From NCBI GenBank assembly GCA_916048095.2, contig OU696581.1, positions 6,992,266 through 7,056,265 of the forward strand: a DNA stretch of 64,000 nt, written 5' to 3'. Made by a program: the position numbers and the translations under genes. The notes below the pieces were generated by a model. That model was given only the letters and a program-made list of their open reading frames with translations, made no database searches and was not told the origin of the DNA. The first letter of the stretch is position 1, and each line of letters starts with the position of its first letter. The DNA is from Sacculina carcini (taxonomy: Eukaryota; Arthropoda; Thecostraca; Sacculinidae). Of this stretch, positions 10,448 through 20,578 are shown one piece after another.

Positions 10448-11722
10448 CTAGTCAGAGTCCTCGTCTGACGTCATAAACTCACGGCATGCAGCTCCGTTGC
10501 ACGCCTTGTCACACTGGTCCGTGGCGGGCTCGTCGAGCCGGCTGTACTGCAGCTCATACTCGGACATCTCATGGTCGGACAGATGTGACTCGCCTTCCAT
10601 GAAGCTCACAAAGCGCAGAGGGCTGTCCAGTCGACTGACGGTGCGCCACGCGTCGCACTGCGGCGAGCGGCAAAACTGACGCAGCTCGTCGAGCGCCTGC
10701 CGCGTGGCTGTCACCGCCTGCTGCTCGTATTCGTCGGCGGTCAGCATCCGGCGTGGTTGAGGTCGCACCATGCGTCGACGCACGGCGGCCGCACATCGCC
10801 GCATGGCGCCGGACGGCAACAGACGCCAGACGAGCAGCAGCGCCACCGCGCCGCCACTGATCTGCGGCACGTTACCCGCCCACACGACGGCCGCCAGTCC
10901 AAGCAGCTGCAGCAGCCAGCGCAGCAGCTGGCGCGTGCGAGCGTCTCGCACGGGACCGTAGCGGTAGCACACGGCCAAGCTGACGCCGGCCGACACCAGC
11001 AAGTAGCCGAGCACGTAGTGACGGTAGGCGTGCAAGTAGAGCCGCGCGTTGTCGGCCGCATATTGCAGCACGTACAGTCCCAGCGACCAGCCGGTCAGCA
11101 GCAGGGCGCACGCGCCGCCACGCCGCGGCACGAGACGACTGACCATATAGACGGCAATCAAAACGGCTCCCAGCACGCCCAGCGTCACGCCGCTGCCGTA
11201 GTGAAAGGCCACGTTGCCGCTCAGTCGCTCGGCGTTGAGAAAGACCAGCACGCCGCAGCCAAACACCAGCACCAGCCAGAAGTCGACGTAGCGGATGCTC
11301 ACGCGAACAACGTACTTCTCGTCGGCGGCGCCGGCAGAGGCGGCGGTGGTGGAGACGCCGACGCATGTGCGTTCAAACGGAGCCAGCCGGATGAGACGAT
11401 CGCGCCGCGGCGGCACGAGACTGAGATAGCGTGCCGTGGCCGCCGCGTGTTCTGCAGCCACCTCAGACGCGTTGGACGCCGTATAGACGGCTTGCAGCCG
11501 TGCCGCGTCGATTTCCAGCTCGAGTCGCACTTGACGCCAGTGCGCTAGAGGCGACACAGCCACGCCTGGGTAGCAGAAGCACGTGAATGCCGCGCCGCCG
11601 GCAGATTTGACGCTGCCGCCGGACGCATTCAACTCCACGATTGGGTGCGGCGAGTTGCCGGATGCGTCAGCGGCGGTGGCTAAGTGAAAAACGGCGGTTG
11701 TGAAGAAAAGCACACGCAGCAT
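10448..11722 (-). CDS. NEMP: Nuclear envelope integral membrane protein (NEMP1/TMEM194 family)
   Basis: 424 residues from the ATG at 11722, chosen because it opens a signal peptide (MLRVLFFTTAVFHLATA). The open frame runs further upstream but only through CA-repeat sequence. A lumenal domain with Cys-rich FTCFCYPG follows. Membrane segments lie at about 146-163, 173-196, 202-220, 236-252, 267-282 and 289-302. YGSGVTLGVLGAVLIAVYMV and the motif CYRYGP are family hallmarks. The conserved nucleoplasmic tail is at about 333-392 (LTADEYEQQ, CRSPQCDAWRTVSRL, SFMEGESHL). It ends in an acidic EDSD. Family members sit in the inner nuclear membrane and act in envelope stiffness and germline development. 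The coding region is uninterrupted; a 5'UTR intron ending near 11746 is possible. Family identity is very likely; the intact frame argues against a pseudogene. Confidence 0.93.
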   Translation of the reverse strand: MLRVLFFTTAVFHLATAADASGNSPHPIVELNASGGSVKSAGGAAFTCFCYPGVAVSPLAHWRQVRLELEIDAARLQAVYTASNASEVAAEHAAATARYLSLVPPRRDRLIRLAPFERTCVGVSTTAASAGAADEKYVVRVSIRYVDFWLVLVFGCGVLVFLNAERLSGNVAFHYGSGVTLGVLGAVLIAVYMVSRLVPRRGGACALLLTGWSLGLYVLQYAADNARLYLHAYRHYVLGYLLVSAGVSLAVCYRYGPVRDARTRQLLRWLLQLLGLAAVVWAGNVPQISGGAVALLLVWRLLPSGAMRRCAAAVRRRMVRPQPRRMLTADEYEQQAVTATRQALDELRQFCRSPQCDAWRTVSRLDSPLRFVSFMEGESHLSDHEMSEYELQYSRLDEPATDQCDKACNGAACREFMTSDEDSD

Positions 11723-11750
11723 GCTGGCTAACGTAGCGCAGCACTCTTGA

Positions 11751-11753
<3 letters not shown>

Positions 11754-11781
<28 letters not shown>
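11754..11781. repeat. (CA)n microsatellite upstream of NEMP
   Basis: On the minus strand this is a (TG)n tract ending in TGTGCTTCAAG, about 25 nt before the NEMP start codon. It has the same form as the (TG)n-AG acceptors of the RFX gene and could be the 3' end of a 5'UTR intron. Confidence 0.7.
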
Positions 11782-11786
<5 letters not shown>

Positions 11787-12185
11787 TATATATTCACAAA
11801 AACAGCAGTGTGTGATGAAGGTGCAAGACAGTTACAATGTCCCATTGTAAGTTGTACATGATTGTTATTGCACATCGGCCGATATAGACAAGTATGGATC
11901 AATGCAAGGAGAGTATAAGAAATGGTCGCTAATATCGCTGCTTTAAAATTACACAAACTTATAATCAAGCTTGGCACTAACTTAGCACAAATTGTTACTA
12001 AACCTTGACACTATCTGTAGTTAATGTCATAGTCACTGAGAAATGTCACCAACAAATACGTAAGCTATTTGAAAGCGCACTCGATTGATTTATAATCCCG
12101 CAGTGTGGTCAGATCAGTGTATTTGTTATGTCGCCTGTCATACACGGGCGCGCAACAGCTACATAGTATAAACAAGTGGACAGAG
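11782..12185. other. NEMP 5' flank, nothing recognised
   Basis: Intergenic sequence upstream of NEMP on the minus strand. The promoter is presumably here or within the LINE relic to its right, but no TATA box or initiator stands out. Confidence 0.35.
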
Positions 12186-12836
12186 CTAAAACAGTTCTCT
12201 ACAGAGACAATAATAAAGAGAATGAAGAACACATGAATGATTAAATATTACACAATTCAAGTAACGCAATGAACACAGATGAACACCTTGACACAATGAG
12301 ATGAACGCATTGAAGAGTGATTGATGATTGAGCACAATGATGAGTGAGTGAAATGTATTATTAGTAACACAATACAATAAACATAATTAGACACAAACAA
12401 AGATGAATGCAAAGCATACAAGAACCCACGCACCCACACACACATCAGAGAGAGGCAAAATGAGTCAAGGAATGAGTCACGGGATCAAAGGAAATTTCGA
12501 AAATTTATTTTCGAAGAGAAGAGGTAAAAGAACGATACGAGAGCGAGGAGGTGATATGAGAAGGGAGCGAGTTATATAATCGAGGACCGTAAACGAGAAC
12601 GATTTAGAAGACCAGGCAGATTCATTGAGAGCGCCAGGACAGCATAGAGGAGCAGAATGACGGGAAATGGGATTAGAAGAGGGAGAGAGCAGATCAGAAA
12701 GATATAAAAGTTGATTAGGAGCATGTGAAAGTTTGAAGATAATGCAGCAGAATTAGAAATGAATGCGCGATTTAATAGGAAGCCAACGGAATTGAAACAG
12801 AAAAGGAGAAGTATGGTGGCAGAAGACAGTATGAAA
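12186..12836 (-). mobile_element. LINE (CR1/L2-type) relic, 3' part
   Basis: From 12452 rightwards the sequence matches, with many substitutions, the 3' coding end of the LINE at 54946-57257: compare GAACGATTTAGAAGACCAGG near 12598 with GAACGATTTAGAGGACCAGG near 55463. 12186-12451 is probably its 3' UTR. The copy is badly decayed. It continues after a palindrome and an LTR element at about 17940-18250. Confidence 0.65.
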
Positions 12837-12837
12837 A

Positions 12838-12985
12838 ATAAAACGACAGGACTGATTTATTACGCGCTGTAGTGTTTTTTTAAATATAATTCAACCACCG
12901 AACGACTCCTGTTGCAGTCGTTCGGTGGTTGAATTTAAAAAAATACCACTACAGCGCGTAATAAATCCGTCCTGTCGTTTTGTTT
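12838..12985. repeat. 148-bp palindrome with LINE-derived left arm
   Basis: Arms of about 67 bp (12841-12907 and 12916-12982) are near-perfect reverse complements around an 8-bp loop CCTGTTGC. The left arm continues the LINE without a break: its first 32 bp align to 55703-55735 of the intact LINE at about 78 percent. The right arm is therefore an inverted copy of LINE sequence. A MITE is the alternative, but I see no flanking duplication. Confidence 0.8.
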
Positions 12986-12993
12986 ATAGTGGA

Positions 12994-13477
12994 TGTCTTG
13001 AATAGTACTATTAGTACTTATAGACTATTCAAGATTGCATCCATTTTAACTGTCAAATATTATTTGCTTGGAAGTATATTGCGGTTAGTTGCTTGAGATT
13101 GAGTTATTGTTATGCACTTGTGTATGATCGTTCTGGCGTCGCCATGGAAACGTGTGATAGAGAAACAAGGTTTTGAGTAGTGGGATGGGCGGTGGGGACC
13201 CTGCGGTCAGGGGATAAGAATACTGCCGCCGTACCCGCTGCGTGTCGTAAGAGACGACTAAAAGCGTACCTCTCTGCTTCTTCCCTCCCTGTACTGCCAC
13301 ACCAAGGGGGAAGCGATAATCCAACAGGGTTGGCACCCTCCTTGGATAAATGCAGCTGTCTCCTGTCCTATCCCTCTACCCGAACTAAAAATAATAAAAA
13401 ACATGGGCGGTGGAAGTGTCGGTGTTTTTGCTTGTTGACAAATGTTATCGTTAAGTATCTTTTCTAATAAAACCACA
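12994..13477 (+). repeat. 5' LTR of the broken element, with SINE insert
   Basis: Matches 17641-17895 from TCTTGAATAG to CTAATAAAACCACA. The copy is interrupted by a SINE at 13196-13402. The AATAAA in its end may be the element's polyadenylation signal. Confidence 0.85.
13196..13402 (+). mobile_element. 207-bp SINE-like insertion in an LTR
   Basis: Absent from the other LTR, which gives exact borders. It is flanked by an 11-bp duplication ATGGGCGGTGG (13185-13195 and 13403-13413). It starts GGACCCTGCGGTCAGGGGAT and ends in an A-rich tail (ACTAAAAATAATAAAAAAC). Target duplication plus A-rich tail indicate LINE-driven retroposition. I did not recognise the family; no clear Pol III A and B boxes. 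Confidence 0.8.
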
Positions 13478-13490
13478 AGCTATTTCGGCA

Positions 13491-14267
13491 ATGGCGAAAA
13501 TTTCGCAGGATATGATAAAGCCGTATAATAGCAATGCAGATGTTGTTGCGTGGATTAAGAAAGTTAGACTCGTGGCCAAGCTACAGAAAGTGGATGATGT
13601 GTCAAACTTGCTTCCGTTGTACCTGGAAGGCCCTGCGCTTGCCACCTACTTAGAAATGAATGAGGAAGACCAGAAAGATGTCGACAAGACCGAGGCCAAG
13701 TTGAAGGAAGCATTCTTGTGTGTCGCGTATGCGAAATTAAATCGTCTTAGGCGGACAGGAGAATCAGTGGATACTTTTGCCACTGAAATAAGGCGGCTGG
13801 CTGGACTGTCTGGAGTTGAGAGATCTGTTCTGAACACGGTCGTGAAGTTGAATTTCATCAACGGACCCCCAGATAACGTTGGCAAAGAACTGCAGCAGGT
13901 TCAAGACATTATGAACCTTGATATGAGTCACGTACTGAGCCGGGAAAGAGTGCTCACAGCCAAACAGTACGGGCTCGTGACAGCCATGGCAAAAACCACG
14001 AGAACGAATGTAGAAATGTCTATTCGTGAACAAGTTATCTTTAAGGGCAAGTGCTTCTTATGTGGTGAGAATCACCTGGCACGTTATTGTCCTAAACGTA
14101 AACCACTTACGTGCTACACATGCGGAAAAGAAGGTCACAGATCGCGACAGTGTTTCTATCAGGGAAACGAGGTAGGGGAAACTGGTGCGCCAGCAGCTAC
14201 CCCATTCGACCAATATAATGGCGCGAATAGGATGTCTTCCGATTGTCGAGGTAGTGATAAAAGATAA
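13491..14267 (+). CDS. Gag of the broken Ty3/gypsy-like element
   Basis: 258 residues. The N-terminal half is a capsid-like helical domain (DVVAWIKKVRLVAKLQ, LPLYLEGPALATYLEM). Two CCHC-type knuckles follow near residues 187-220: CFLCGENHLARYC and CYTCGKEGHRSRQC. This is the standard Gag layout for gypsy-type retrotransposons; it binds element RNA in the particle. Confidence 0.85.
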   Translation: MAKISQDMIKPYNSNADVVAWIKKVRLVAKLQKVDDVSNLLPLYLEGPALATYLEMNEEDQKDVDKTEAKLKEAFLCVAYAKLNRLRRTGESVDTFATEIRRLAGLSGVERSVLNTVVKLNFINGPPDNVGKELQQVQDIMNLDMSHVLSRERVLTAKQYGLVTAMAKTTRTNVEMSIREQVIFKGKCFLCGENHLARYCPKRKPLTCYTCGKEGHRSRQCFYQGNEVGETGAPAATPFDQYNGANRMSSDCRGSDKR

Positions 14268-17050
14268 AACTTTACGAGCGTTGATAGATACGGGCTGCTC
14301 GACGGCAGTTGTGAAGACGAATTTAGTTGACAGTTTTCAAGGTGGCGGAGTCATGAGTGTATTTGATGGGAGGCAAGTAGAATGCAGAGGTACTGCTTGT
14401 GTAGAAATAGAGCTGCATGGAAGACGATTATCAACAAAAGCTATGGTGGTTGATAATATTGTGGGAAATATAGATTACGTACTGGGCATGGACGTGATCA
14501 ATCGCCTAGGTGGTGTTTTCGTTGATGGAAATGAAGTGCGTTTTGGCAGAGAACAGTGTCTGGCGGCACCATTAAAGTTGAACTCAGGAGAACATGACGA
14601 CGATGTGAAATTATTAATTAATGACAAAGAATTCAACGCAGAGTTCGATGGGAAGTGTTGGACTGTCAGGTGGAACTGGAAAGATAGCGACCCTCCAGTG
14701 CTCACAAACAGTGTGTCGTTACAACAACATCGTGACTCATAAGAATAAAGACGAATACGAAAAGGAAATGAGGAGATGGATCGAAGACGGAATACTAGTC
14801 CCATGATATGAAAAAGTGAATACTGGCATATCACCTCTAATTGCCGTACAGCATAAGACTAAGGGAAAGGTACGACCAGTGCTGGATTATAGGGAGCTGA
14901 ACGCGTATGTTGAGTGGCACACCGGCCACGATGAATTGGACGTATGCACGGACAGAATCAGAGAATGGCGACAAGTGAATGGAGATCCAGTATTAGTAGA
15001 CCTCAAGTCGACATACCTACAAATTCATATTGCGGAGGACTTACTAAAATACCAGCTTGTAAATTACCTAGGAAAAACCTATTGCCTCATTCGGCTAGGT
15101 TTTGGCCTGAATGTTGCCCCTCGTATAATAGCAAAAATCCTAAAGATGGTGTTGAAGAAATAAAAGATTATTGAGGCTGCTACAAGCTCTTATGTCGACG
15201 ATATTCTTGTTAATGAAATAATTGCAAGCTCGGAGAAGGTTATTCGACACTTGGCGAACTTCGGTTTTGTGACAAAGCCTCCGGAACAACTTCAAGGAGG
15301 AACTGTTTTGGGACTGCGGCTTGAAAAAAGAAAACATGGCGAATTTATATTCAGTCGAGGAAATTCGCTTCCAAAATTTTCTGACTCACTCACTCGAAGA
15401 GAGTTGTTCTCAGTGTGTGGAAAACCGGTGGCCCACTATCACATCGCTGGTTGGTTACGAGTGGCTTGCAGCTTCATCAAAAGAAAGGCCACTGCGGATT
15501 GCTGGGTAGACTATGTAGGAAAGACAGCATTTGGAATGATTACCGAAGTGATGGAACACGTAAAGAAAGAACACCCGGTAAAAGGCAAGTGGAGCGTTGA
15601 TAAGACATCGAAAGGAAAGGTATGGTGTGACGCCAGTAGTATTGCACTGGCTGTAGTACTAGAAGTGAATGATGAAGAAATAGAAGATGCGGCTTGGCTA
15701 CGAAAGATGACAGATTTCAACCATATAAACGTCGCGAAACTGGAAGCAGTGTTCAAAGGACTTAACCAGGCACTGAAGTGGAAATTATCAGATGTAACTC
15801 TGGTGACGGATTCAGCTACAGTATACGGATGGATAAACAGAATGTTGAGTGAAGAAAATAAAATCAACACCAAAGGGCTGCTGAGATACTTACTAAGAGG
15901 AGACTTTGCACGTCGAAGAATTTAATTGACGAGTTGAACTTGAGAATAAAAGTTAAACTGGTGCCTCCGTCACGAAACAGGGCGGATGCTCTGACAAGGG
16001 TGAAAAAAGTAGATCAAGAGCGGAGTTTGTGAAAATGGTGAGAATGGTGAAGAAACGGTTAAATGTGCTAGCGCCGTCAACCTGAAGGAATTGCACGATA
16101 TGCACCATGTCGGTGTAGAGCGAACGTTGTACCTGGCTAAGATGGCTGGTAAGACTGTGTCTAAAAAATAAGCACAGAGAGTAGTGTGCAGCTGCGAAAA
16201 ATGGCATACGATTGACCCAGCACCGGCTATACACGAACCAGGTAACATCGGAACGGAAAACAATTGGAAAAGGACAGCTATTGATGTAACTCATTACAGA
16301 GGCAAAATATATCTCACTATGGTAGACTGTGGACCAGGACGACTGGCAGTGTGGAAGGAGTTAGTATGGGAATCGGCCGAGTGCATTATTGTACGGTTAA
16401 ATTAATTGTTTCTGTAAAGAGGACCGGTGGATGAGGTCATGATGGATAATTCGACATCGTTCAGATCACGCTTGATGAGCGAATTCCTAGCAAGATGGAA
16501 TGTGAGCCCTAGGTTCAGAGCAGCTTATAGACCGAGCGGCAATTGAATAGTAGAACGTAATCACAGGACCATAAACTCCATCGCAGAAAGAGGAAGTATA
16601 TGCCCGCTGGAAGCTGTCTTCTGGTACAATATGTCACCAAGAAATGGACAAAGAGAAGACACGGTTCCACAAAAATATGTGTTCAAATATGATTGGAGAC
16701 ATCCTGCATCGGTTCCAACATCGAGGCAGTCCGAGAAATCATCGTCCTTCAGCATTGGCGACGAGGATTGGATTAAGCCGCCAATGGCTAGATGTACGTC
16801 AGTGGACAAAAGGCACGGTGACAGGTGTGAACTCCAAAAACAATGTATCAATAGATGGTGTACCCAGACATGTTCTAGACATTTGAGGTGTTGCTGTTCC
16901 AGGTGATGGTGTCGGTGAGGAGATGCGTGTGGACAATGCCAGAACGACAGAGAGAAACTACCAGATAATTGACGGAGATGTTCGATCAGAGGAAAGGCGT
17001 TATCCACAGCGAGAGCGAAGACGTCCTCATTGGATGGTTGACTACGTCAC
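14185..17050 (+). mobile_element. Decayed protease-RT-RNase H-integrase region
   Basis: Recognisable parts in order: aspartic protease (LRALIDTGCSTAVV, near 14270), reverse transcriptase (VRPVLDYRELN near 14873; SYVDDILVNE near 15190), RNase H (KVWCDASSIALAVVLEV near 15620; LVTDSATVYGWI near 15800) and an integrase region ending with a DGVPRHVLDI box (about 16855). Several breaks separate them, so I call no working gene. Confidence 0.8.
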
Positions 17051-17089
17051 GGAAGAGTTTGTGATCTTAAGATCAAGAGGGCGTGTAGT

Positions 17090-17312
17090 ACAGTGGTTCT
17101 CAACCTTTTTCTTGCCGTGGCCCCCTTAAACACAATGTGAGTCCTTGTGGCCTCATACACACATGGATAGTTGCGACGCGACTTCTCCATAGGATTAGCT
17201 CATGTACGCTGGCAACTATTTCCACCGACAACCGGAACACACGATTGAAATTTATAACATCGACAATAATAATATAAACAATTAAAATGTTTCGAGGTCC
17301 GTGAGAAAATAT
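17090..17312 (+). mobile_element. hAT-type MITE fragment
   Basis: Starts CAGTGGTTCTCAACCTTTTT, a common hAT/MITE terminus, followed by GCCGTGGCCCCC. The matching right end is not seen; the SINE at 17313 begins where it stops. Confidence 0.5.
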
Positions 17313-17640
17313 GGTGGCCCCATGGTGTAGTGGTTAGCACACCCGCCTCACAAGATAACGTCCGTGGTGCGAAACCCGGCGGAGCAGAATTTCATTGGGA
17401 AAATTCTACAATCCCACAGCCCCTGTCCACCCAGCAGAAAATGGTACCAGATATCAGCCATGAGTTGTGACATGCATTCTGGGGAGGTGGCCCTCTCTAA
17501 TACGTCTTTCGTCGTTGTGGCGCAATAGCGTGGAGAGGGTCGGTTCTGCGGTGGCAGCGAGTTGCACGGGACACACCTGTGTGTGTTCATAAGCTTCGAC
17601 TTTTTCCCGTGTAGCAGCTTTCATTTAGGCCTTTAACATT
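17313..17640 (+). mobile_element. tRNA-derived SINE, copy 1
   Basis: The tRNA-like head has box A TGGTGTAGTGG and a B-box-like GTGCGAAACC. The body is closely shared with the minus-strand copy at 34464-34808 (ATTTCATTGGG, TACAATCCCACAGCCCCTGTC, GGAGAGGGTCGGTTCTGCGG). It ends in a TTTAACA tail directly against the 3' LTR. Confidence 0.8.
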
Positions 17641-17895
17641 TGAATCTTGAATAGTTTATATACTATTCAAGATTGCATCCATTTTAACTGTCAAATATTA
17701 TTTGCTTGGAAGTATATTGCGGTTAGTTGCTCGAGATCGAGTTATTGTTATGCACTTGTGAATGATCGTTCTGGCGTCGCCATGGAAACGTGAGAGAGAA
17801 ACAAGGTTTTGAGTAGTGGGATGGGCGGTGGAAGTGTCGGTGTTTTGCTTGTTGACTAATTGTTATTGTTAAGTGTCTCTTCTAATAAAACCACA
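17641..17895 (+). repeat. 3' LTR of the broken element
   Basis: Second copy of the LTR, without the SINE. Ends in CTAATAAAACCACA as the first does. Confidence 0.85.
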
Positions 17896-17939
17896 CGCGC
17901 ATAATTTTTAAAAACACCAAAGAACAATTAGGACAGCTG

Positions 17940-18250
17940 AACGAAATACATGAATAAATGAAAGCTAAAATAGAGTGAGCTGCAGTAGTCGAGTCTAGAG
18001 AAGGTAAGAGAATGGACAAGTTTGATTGCAGAAAGCTGATCAAGACAGGGACGGATGGGAAGAAGCGAGCGAAGAATCAAGCATCAAGAGCGAGCAGTGG
18101 AAAGGATATTGGTTGAGAAGGAAATGGAGGAGTCAAAGAAAACACCGATATTTTTCAGATGAAGCGACGTGATGAGCACAACGTTGATAGCAGAAAGTAC
18201 GTCAGACAAGACATTAGGATGGAATAAAGGGCATGGAAGATGTTTTATAG
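17940..18250 (-). mobile_element. LINE relic, continuation beyond the LTR element
   Basis: GAGTGAGCTGCAGTAGTCGA near 17973 matches AAGCGAGTTGCAGTAGTCTA near 55773, and GATCAAGACAGGGACGGATG matches ATCAAGATAGGGACGTATAG. This is the same minus-strand LINE as 12186-12836, separated by the palindrome and LTR element. Similarity is lost after about 18250, its 5' truncation. Confidence 0.65.
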
Positions 18251-18712
18251 CAATATTAATCATATATTGTCCCACGTGCTGTAAAGACTATATGGCACGC
18301 CCCGATGTCAACACGTCTACAGAGGAAATACTTACGGTGTGATCAAAATAAATCCATCCCAAGGTATATTCAATCGGGATACAAATCAACAGACTCGGGT
18401 AAGATTTAAACCACCAATCAAACTACAAGAATTAAGCGCGCGAATTAAGTTTACTCGAGCTTGTGTTGATAATTCAAACGCTTTAGTTGACAAATCCGCC
18501 GTATTCGCTACGTTAGTGACAGAGAAACGGGGTTAGTCAATGGAAAAAAAAGTTTTGCATGCTGGACTAGTGATTAGCTGTTAGTGGTTGCGTTCCGATT
18601 GTTGCTGCTGGCATTATGGGTTTCCTCAATTTCTTTGAGATTTTTTGGGAAAAGAGTGCATTTACTTGAGCTGAGTTAAAGAGCCAGTACGCTAATTGTT
18701 TGTCGCGTAAAG

Positions 18713-18861
18713 GTGAGTTTGATTTTCTGTAAATTAATATCTTGCCAAGATAATTGCGAATCCACTGCTTGTTTTGATTTGTAATGCTTTCGAAATGCTT
18801 TATTGTCAAGGTGTGTATGTCTAATTGGTTTTTCACCCATGGCTGTGTGTATTTCTCCCAG
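18713..18861 (+). other. Probable 5'UTR intron of JKAMP
   Basis: Strong donor AAAG/GTGAGTTTG at 18713 and acceptor TTTCTCCCAG/GC ending at 18861, 149 nt apart, 35 nt before the JKAMP start codon. Removing it leaves the start codon unchanged. Supported by sequence only. Confidence 0.55.
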
Positions 18862-18896
18862 GCTTGATGAGTTTCGTCGCTGCCAGCTAGTACGCC

Positions 18897-19928
18897 ATGC
18901 TAACAGCTGGTCCGTGGCCGGTAATTTTGCTAGCCACTTGTCTGTCGGGCGTGTGCGCCTCGGACTACCACGACGCATTTGTCGAGTCTCGCACTGAAGC
19001 GTTGTGTCCCGGCTTCTACTGCGGCCGCCAGCTGCTGCCCAGCGGCAATTTGAGCGCGTGCGGGGCGTGTCCACGCGGCCAGCGGGCCAACGCGGCGTCC
19101 ACGTGCCAGCCATGCCACTCGTCACCGTCCTTCTACGACTGCATGTACCTGCTGTTCATGGCCGCGCTGCCGCTGTGCCTTCACTGGCACGGCATTGACC
19201 GGCAGGCGGGAAGTGGGCCGCTGAGCGTGGGGGTAATGCTGCAGCACGCGTGCGCCCTGCTCGAGACGACAATGGCGGCCGTGTGCACCGTGCTGCTCAC
19301 GCCGCCGCTGGGCCAGTTGCACGTGCGCTCGTGCCACGTGTTTGCGCTGTCCGACTGGTACACGCTGATGTTCAACCCGACGCCCGGCTACCGTACTCCG
19401 CTGCACTGCACTCAGGAGGCGGTCTACCCGCTCTACAGCATGGTGTTCGTGCACTACCTGCTTTCACTGCTGACTATGCTGCTGCTACGCCCGTGGCTTG
19501 CTCTATCGCGGCCACACACCGTCGTCAGCGCCATCTGTGCGGCCATGTACTTCCTGCCGCTGCTGACGCTGACACACGCGCTACTAGCGGGTGTGTTGTA
19601 CGCAGTGTTTCCGCACGCGGCCGCCGTGGCGTCGCTAGTGTCGGTGGCGTGGCACCTGGCGCACCGGCCGCCGGCGCAGCAGCAGGCCGCCTCCTGTCTG
19701 CTGGCGGCCAGTGTGTGTCAGACGCGACTGACGCTCGTCTTGCTGGCGCACTGGCTGGCGCATGCGTTCGCCGCCGTGGCGCTGAGCGGCCAGTTGGCTG
19801 TGAGCAATGTGTGGGTGACGGTGGGCGTGGCGGCCGCGCTGGTGCCGGCGCCCACGCTCTTCTACGCCACCACCGTGCGATTCACGGCGCCCTCGGACGC
19901 GCATCTGGCAGCGGCAGCCGTCACGTGA
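18897..19928 (+). CDS. JKAMP: JNK1/MAPK8-associated membrane protein homologue
   Basis: 343 residues from the ATG at 18897, which starts a hydrophobic signal-like segment (LTAGPWPVILLATCLSGVCA). A short Cys-rich lumenal domain follows (CPGFYCGRQLL at 37-47, CGACPRGQRANA at 55-66, CQPC at 70-73), as in JKAMP. Then come about seven membrane segments (about 82-98, 112-135, 166-187, 200-217, 219-242, 267-290, 295-315). Hallmarks LSDWYTLMFNPTPGY (141-155) and HCTQEAVYPLYSMVF (160-174) match the family closely. JKAMP is an ER membrane protein that recruits proteasome and ERAD components and modulates JNK1. The coding region is single-exon and GC-rich compared with its flanks. Human JKAMP is a little shorter and lacks so clear a signal peptide. 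Identity is confident. Confidence 0.94.
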   Translation: MLTAGPWPVILLATCLSGVCASDYHDAFVESRTEALCPGFYCGRQLLPSGNLSACGACPRGQRANAASTCQPCHSSPSFYDCMYLLFMAALPLCLHWHGIDRQAGSGPLSVGVMLQHACALLETTMAAVCTVLLTPPLGQLHVRSCHVFALSDWYTLMFNPTPGYRTPLHCTQEAVYPLYSMVFVHYLLSLLTMLLLRPWLALSRPHTVVSAICAAMYFLPLLTLTHALLAGVLYAVFPHAAAVASLVSVAWHLAHRPPAQQQAASCLLAASVCQTRLTLVLLAHWLAHAFAAVALSGQLAVSNVWVTVGVAAALVPAPTLFYATTVRFTAPSDAHLAAAAVT

Positions 19929-19992
19929 CCAGCTGGTGATGGAGTATCGGCTGTTTGACCGAGCGGTCGCTGCTGAAATGTGCCAGTGGTTG

Positions 19993-19998
19993 AATAAA
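19993..19998 (+). promoter_or_regulatory. Polyadenylation signal of JKAMP
   Basis: AATAAA 65 nt after the JKAMP stop codon, with a GTGTACGCTTGTTTTCG GT/T-rich element just after it. Confidence 0.7.
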
Positions 19999-20578
19999 CG
20001 CGTGTACGCTTGTTTTCGTAATAGTATGGTAATAGCAGTGGTTGCCGCGTGCGATAAAAATGAGCGATAAACGATAATTATCGCTGAGGTCAAACCTTTT
20101 ATAGTTTATCGCAAAGTTTTCTCAAATTATCGCCCATTCACTTATCGCTAGTCCCAAAATGAGGACCGGTAAACGATAAGTTCAAAAGACTTTTAAAGTA
20201 GAAGATTGTGCACGGCGGCAATAGTCACAACAGCCCGCCTGACGTTTCCAGACCAGTTCAAGCTGAGAGTATAGATAGGATAGGGACTAGAGGGATCAAC
20301 ACTGGCTTGCAAGTGAATCCTGAAAAACCTCATATGAGAGCTGCCAAACGTATGTGTAGCTGGTCAATCACATTATTATTCACAGCTGAGGTGCGCCAGT
20401 CTCGCTGGAGTTCTCGAGTTAGGAGGGTGTGCGACGCTCTCTCCCATGCGCCTTGACCCACCCCAACGATTTCCACTTCATGTTGAAGCGTGTGACCCCT
20501 CCCCTTGAAGAATACATCAAGGAGAGGCCCATCAGGGAGATCGTCACCTCCATCACATCCACACCTGGCAGTGGCGGA

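Larger units (their letters stand above)
12994..17895 (+). mobile_element. Broken Ty3/gypsy-like LTR element carrying two SINEs
   Basis: Direct LTRs 12994-13477 (enlarged by a 207-bp SINE) and 17641-17895 share about 255 bp with a number of differences, so it is clearly older than the 2190-6678 element. Between them lie an intact-looking gag frame and decayed protease, reverse transcriptase, RNase H and integrase regions. The RT region belongs to a divergent gypsy-type group (VRPVLDYRELN, LIRLGFGLNVAP). The copy has multiple breaks. No clear target duplication. It is inserted in a LINE relic. Its 3' internal end holds a MITE fragment and a tRNA-derived SINE. Confidence 0.85.

Noticed and set aside
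10757-11548. 263-residue plus-strand frame antisense to NEMP
   Set aside because: Shadow of the GC-rich NEMP coding region; no domain, and the minus strand matches NEMP along its whole length.
19250-19939. 229-residue frame overlapping JKAMP in another register
   Set aside because: Arg/Ala-rich translation of GC-rich codons in the wrong frame; the JKAMP frame is unambiguous.
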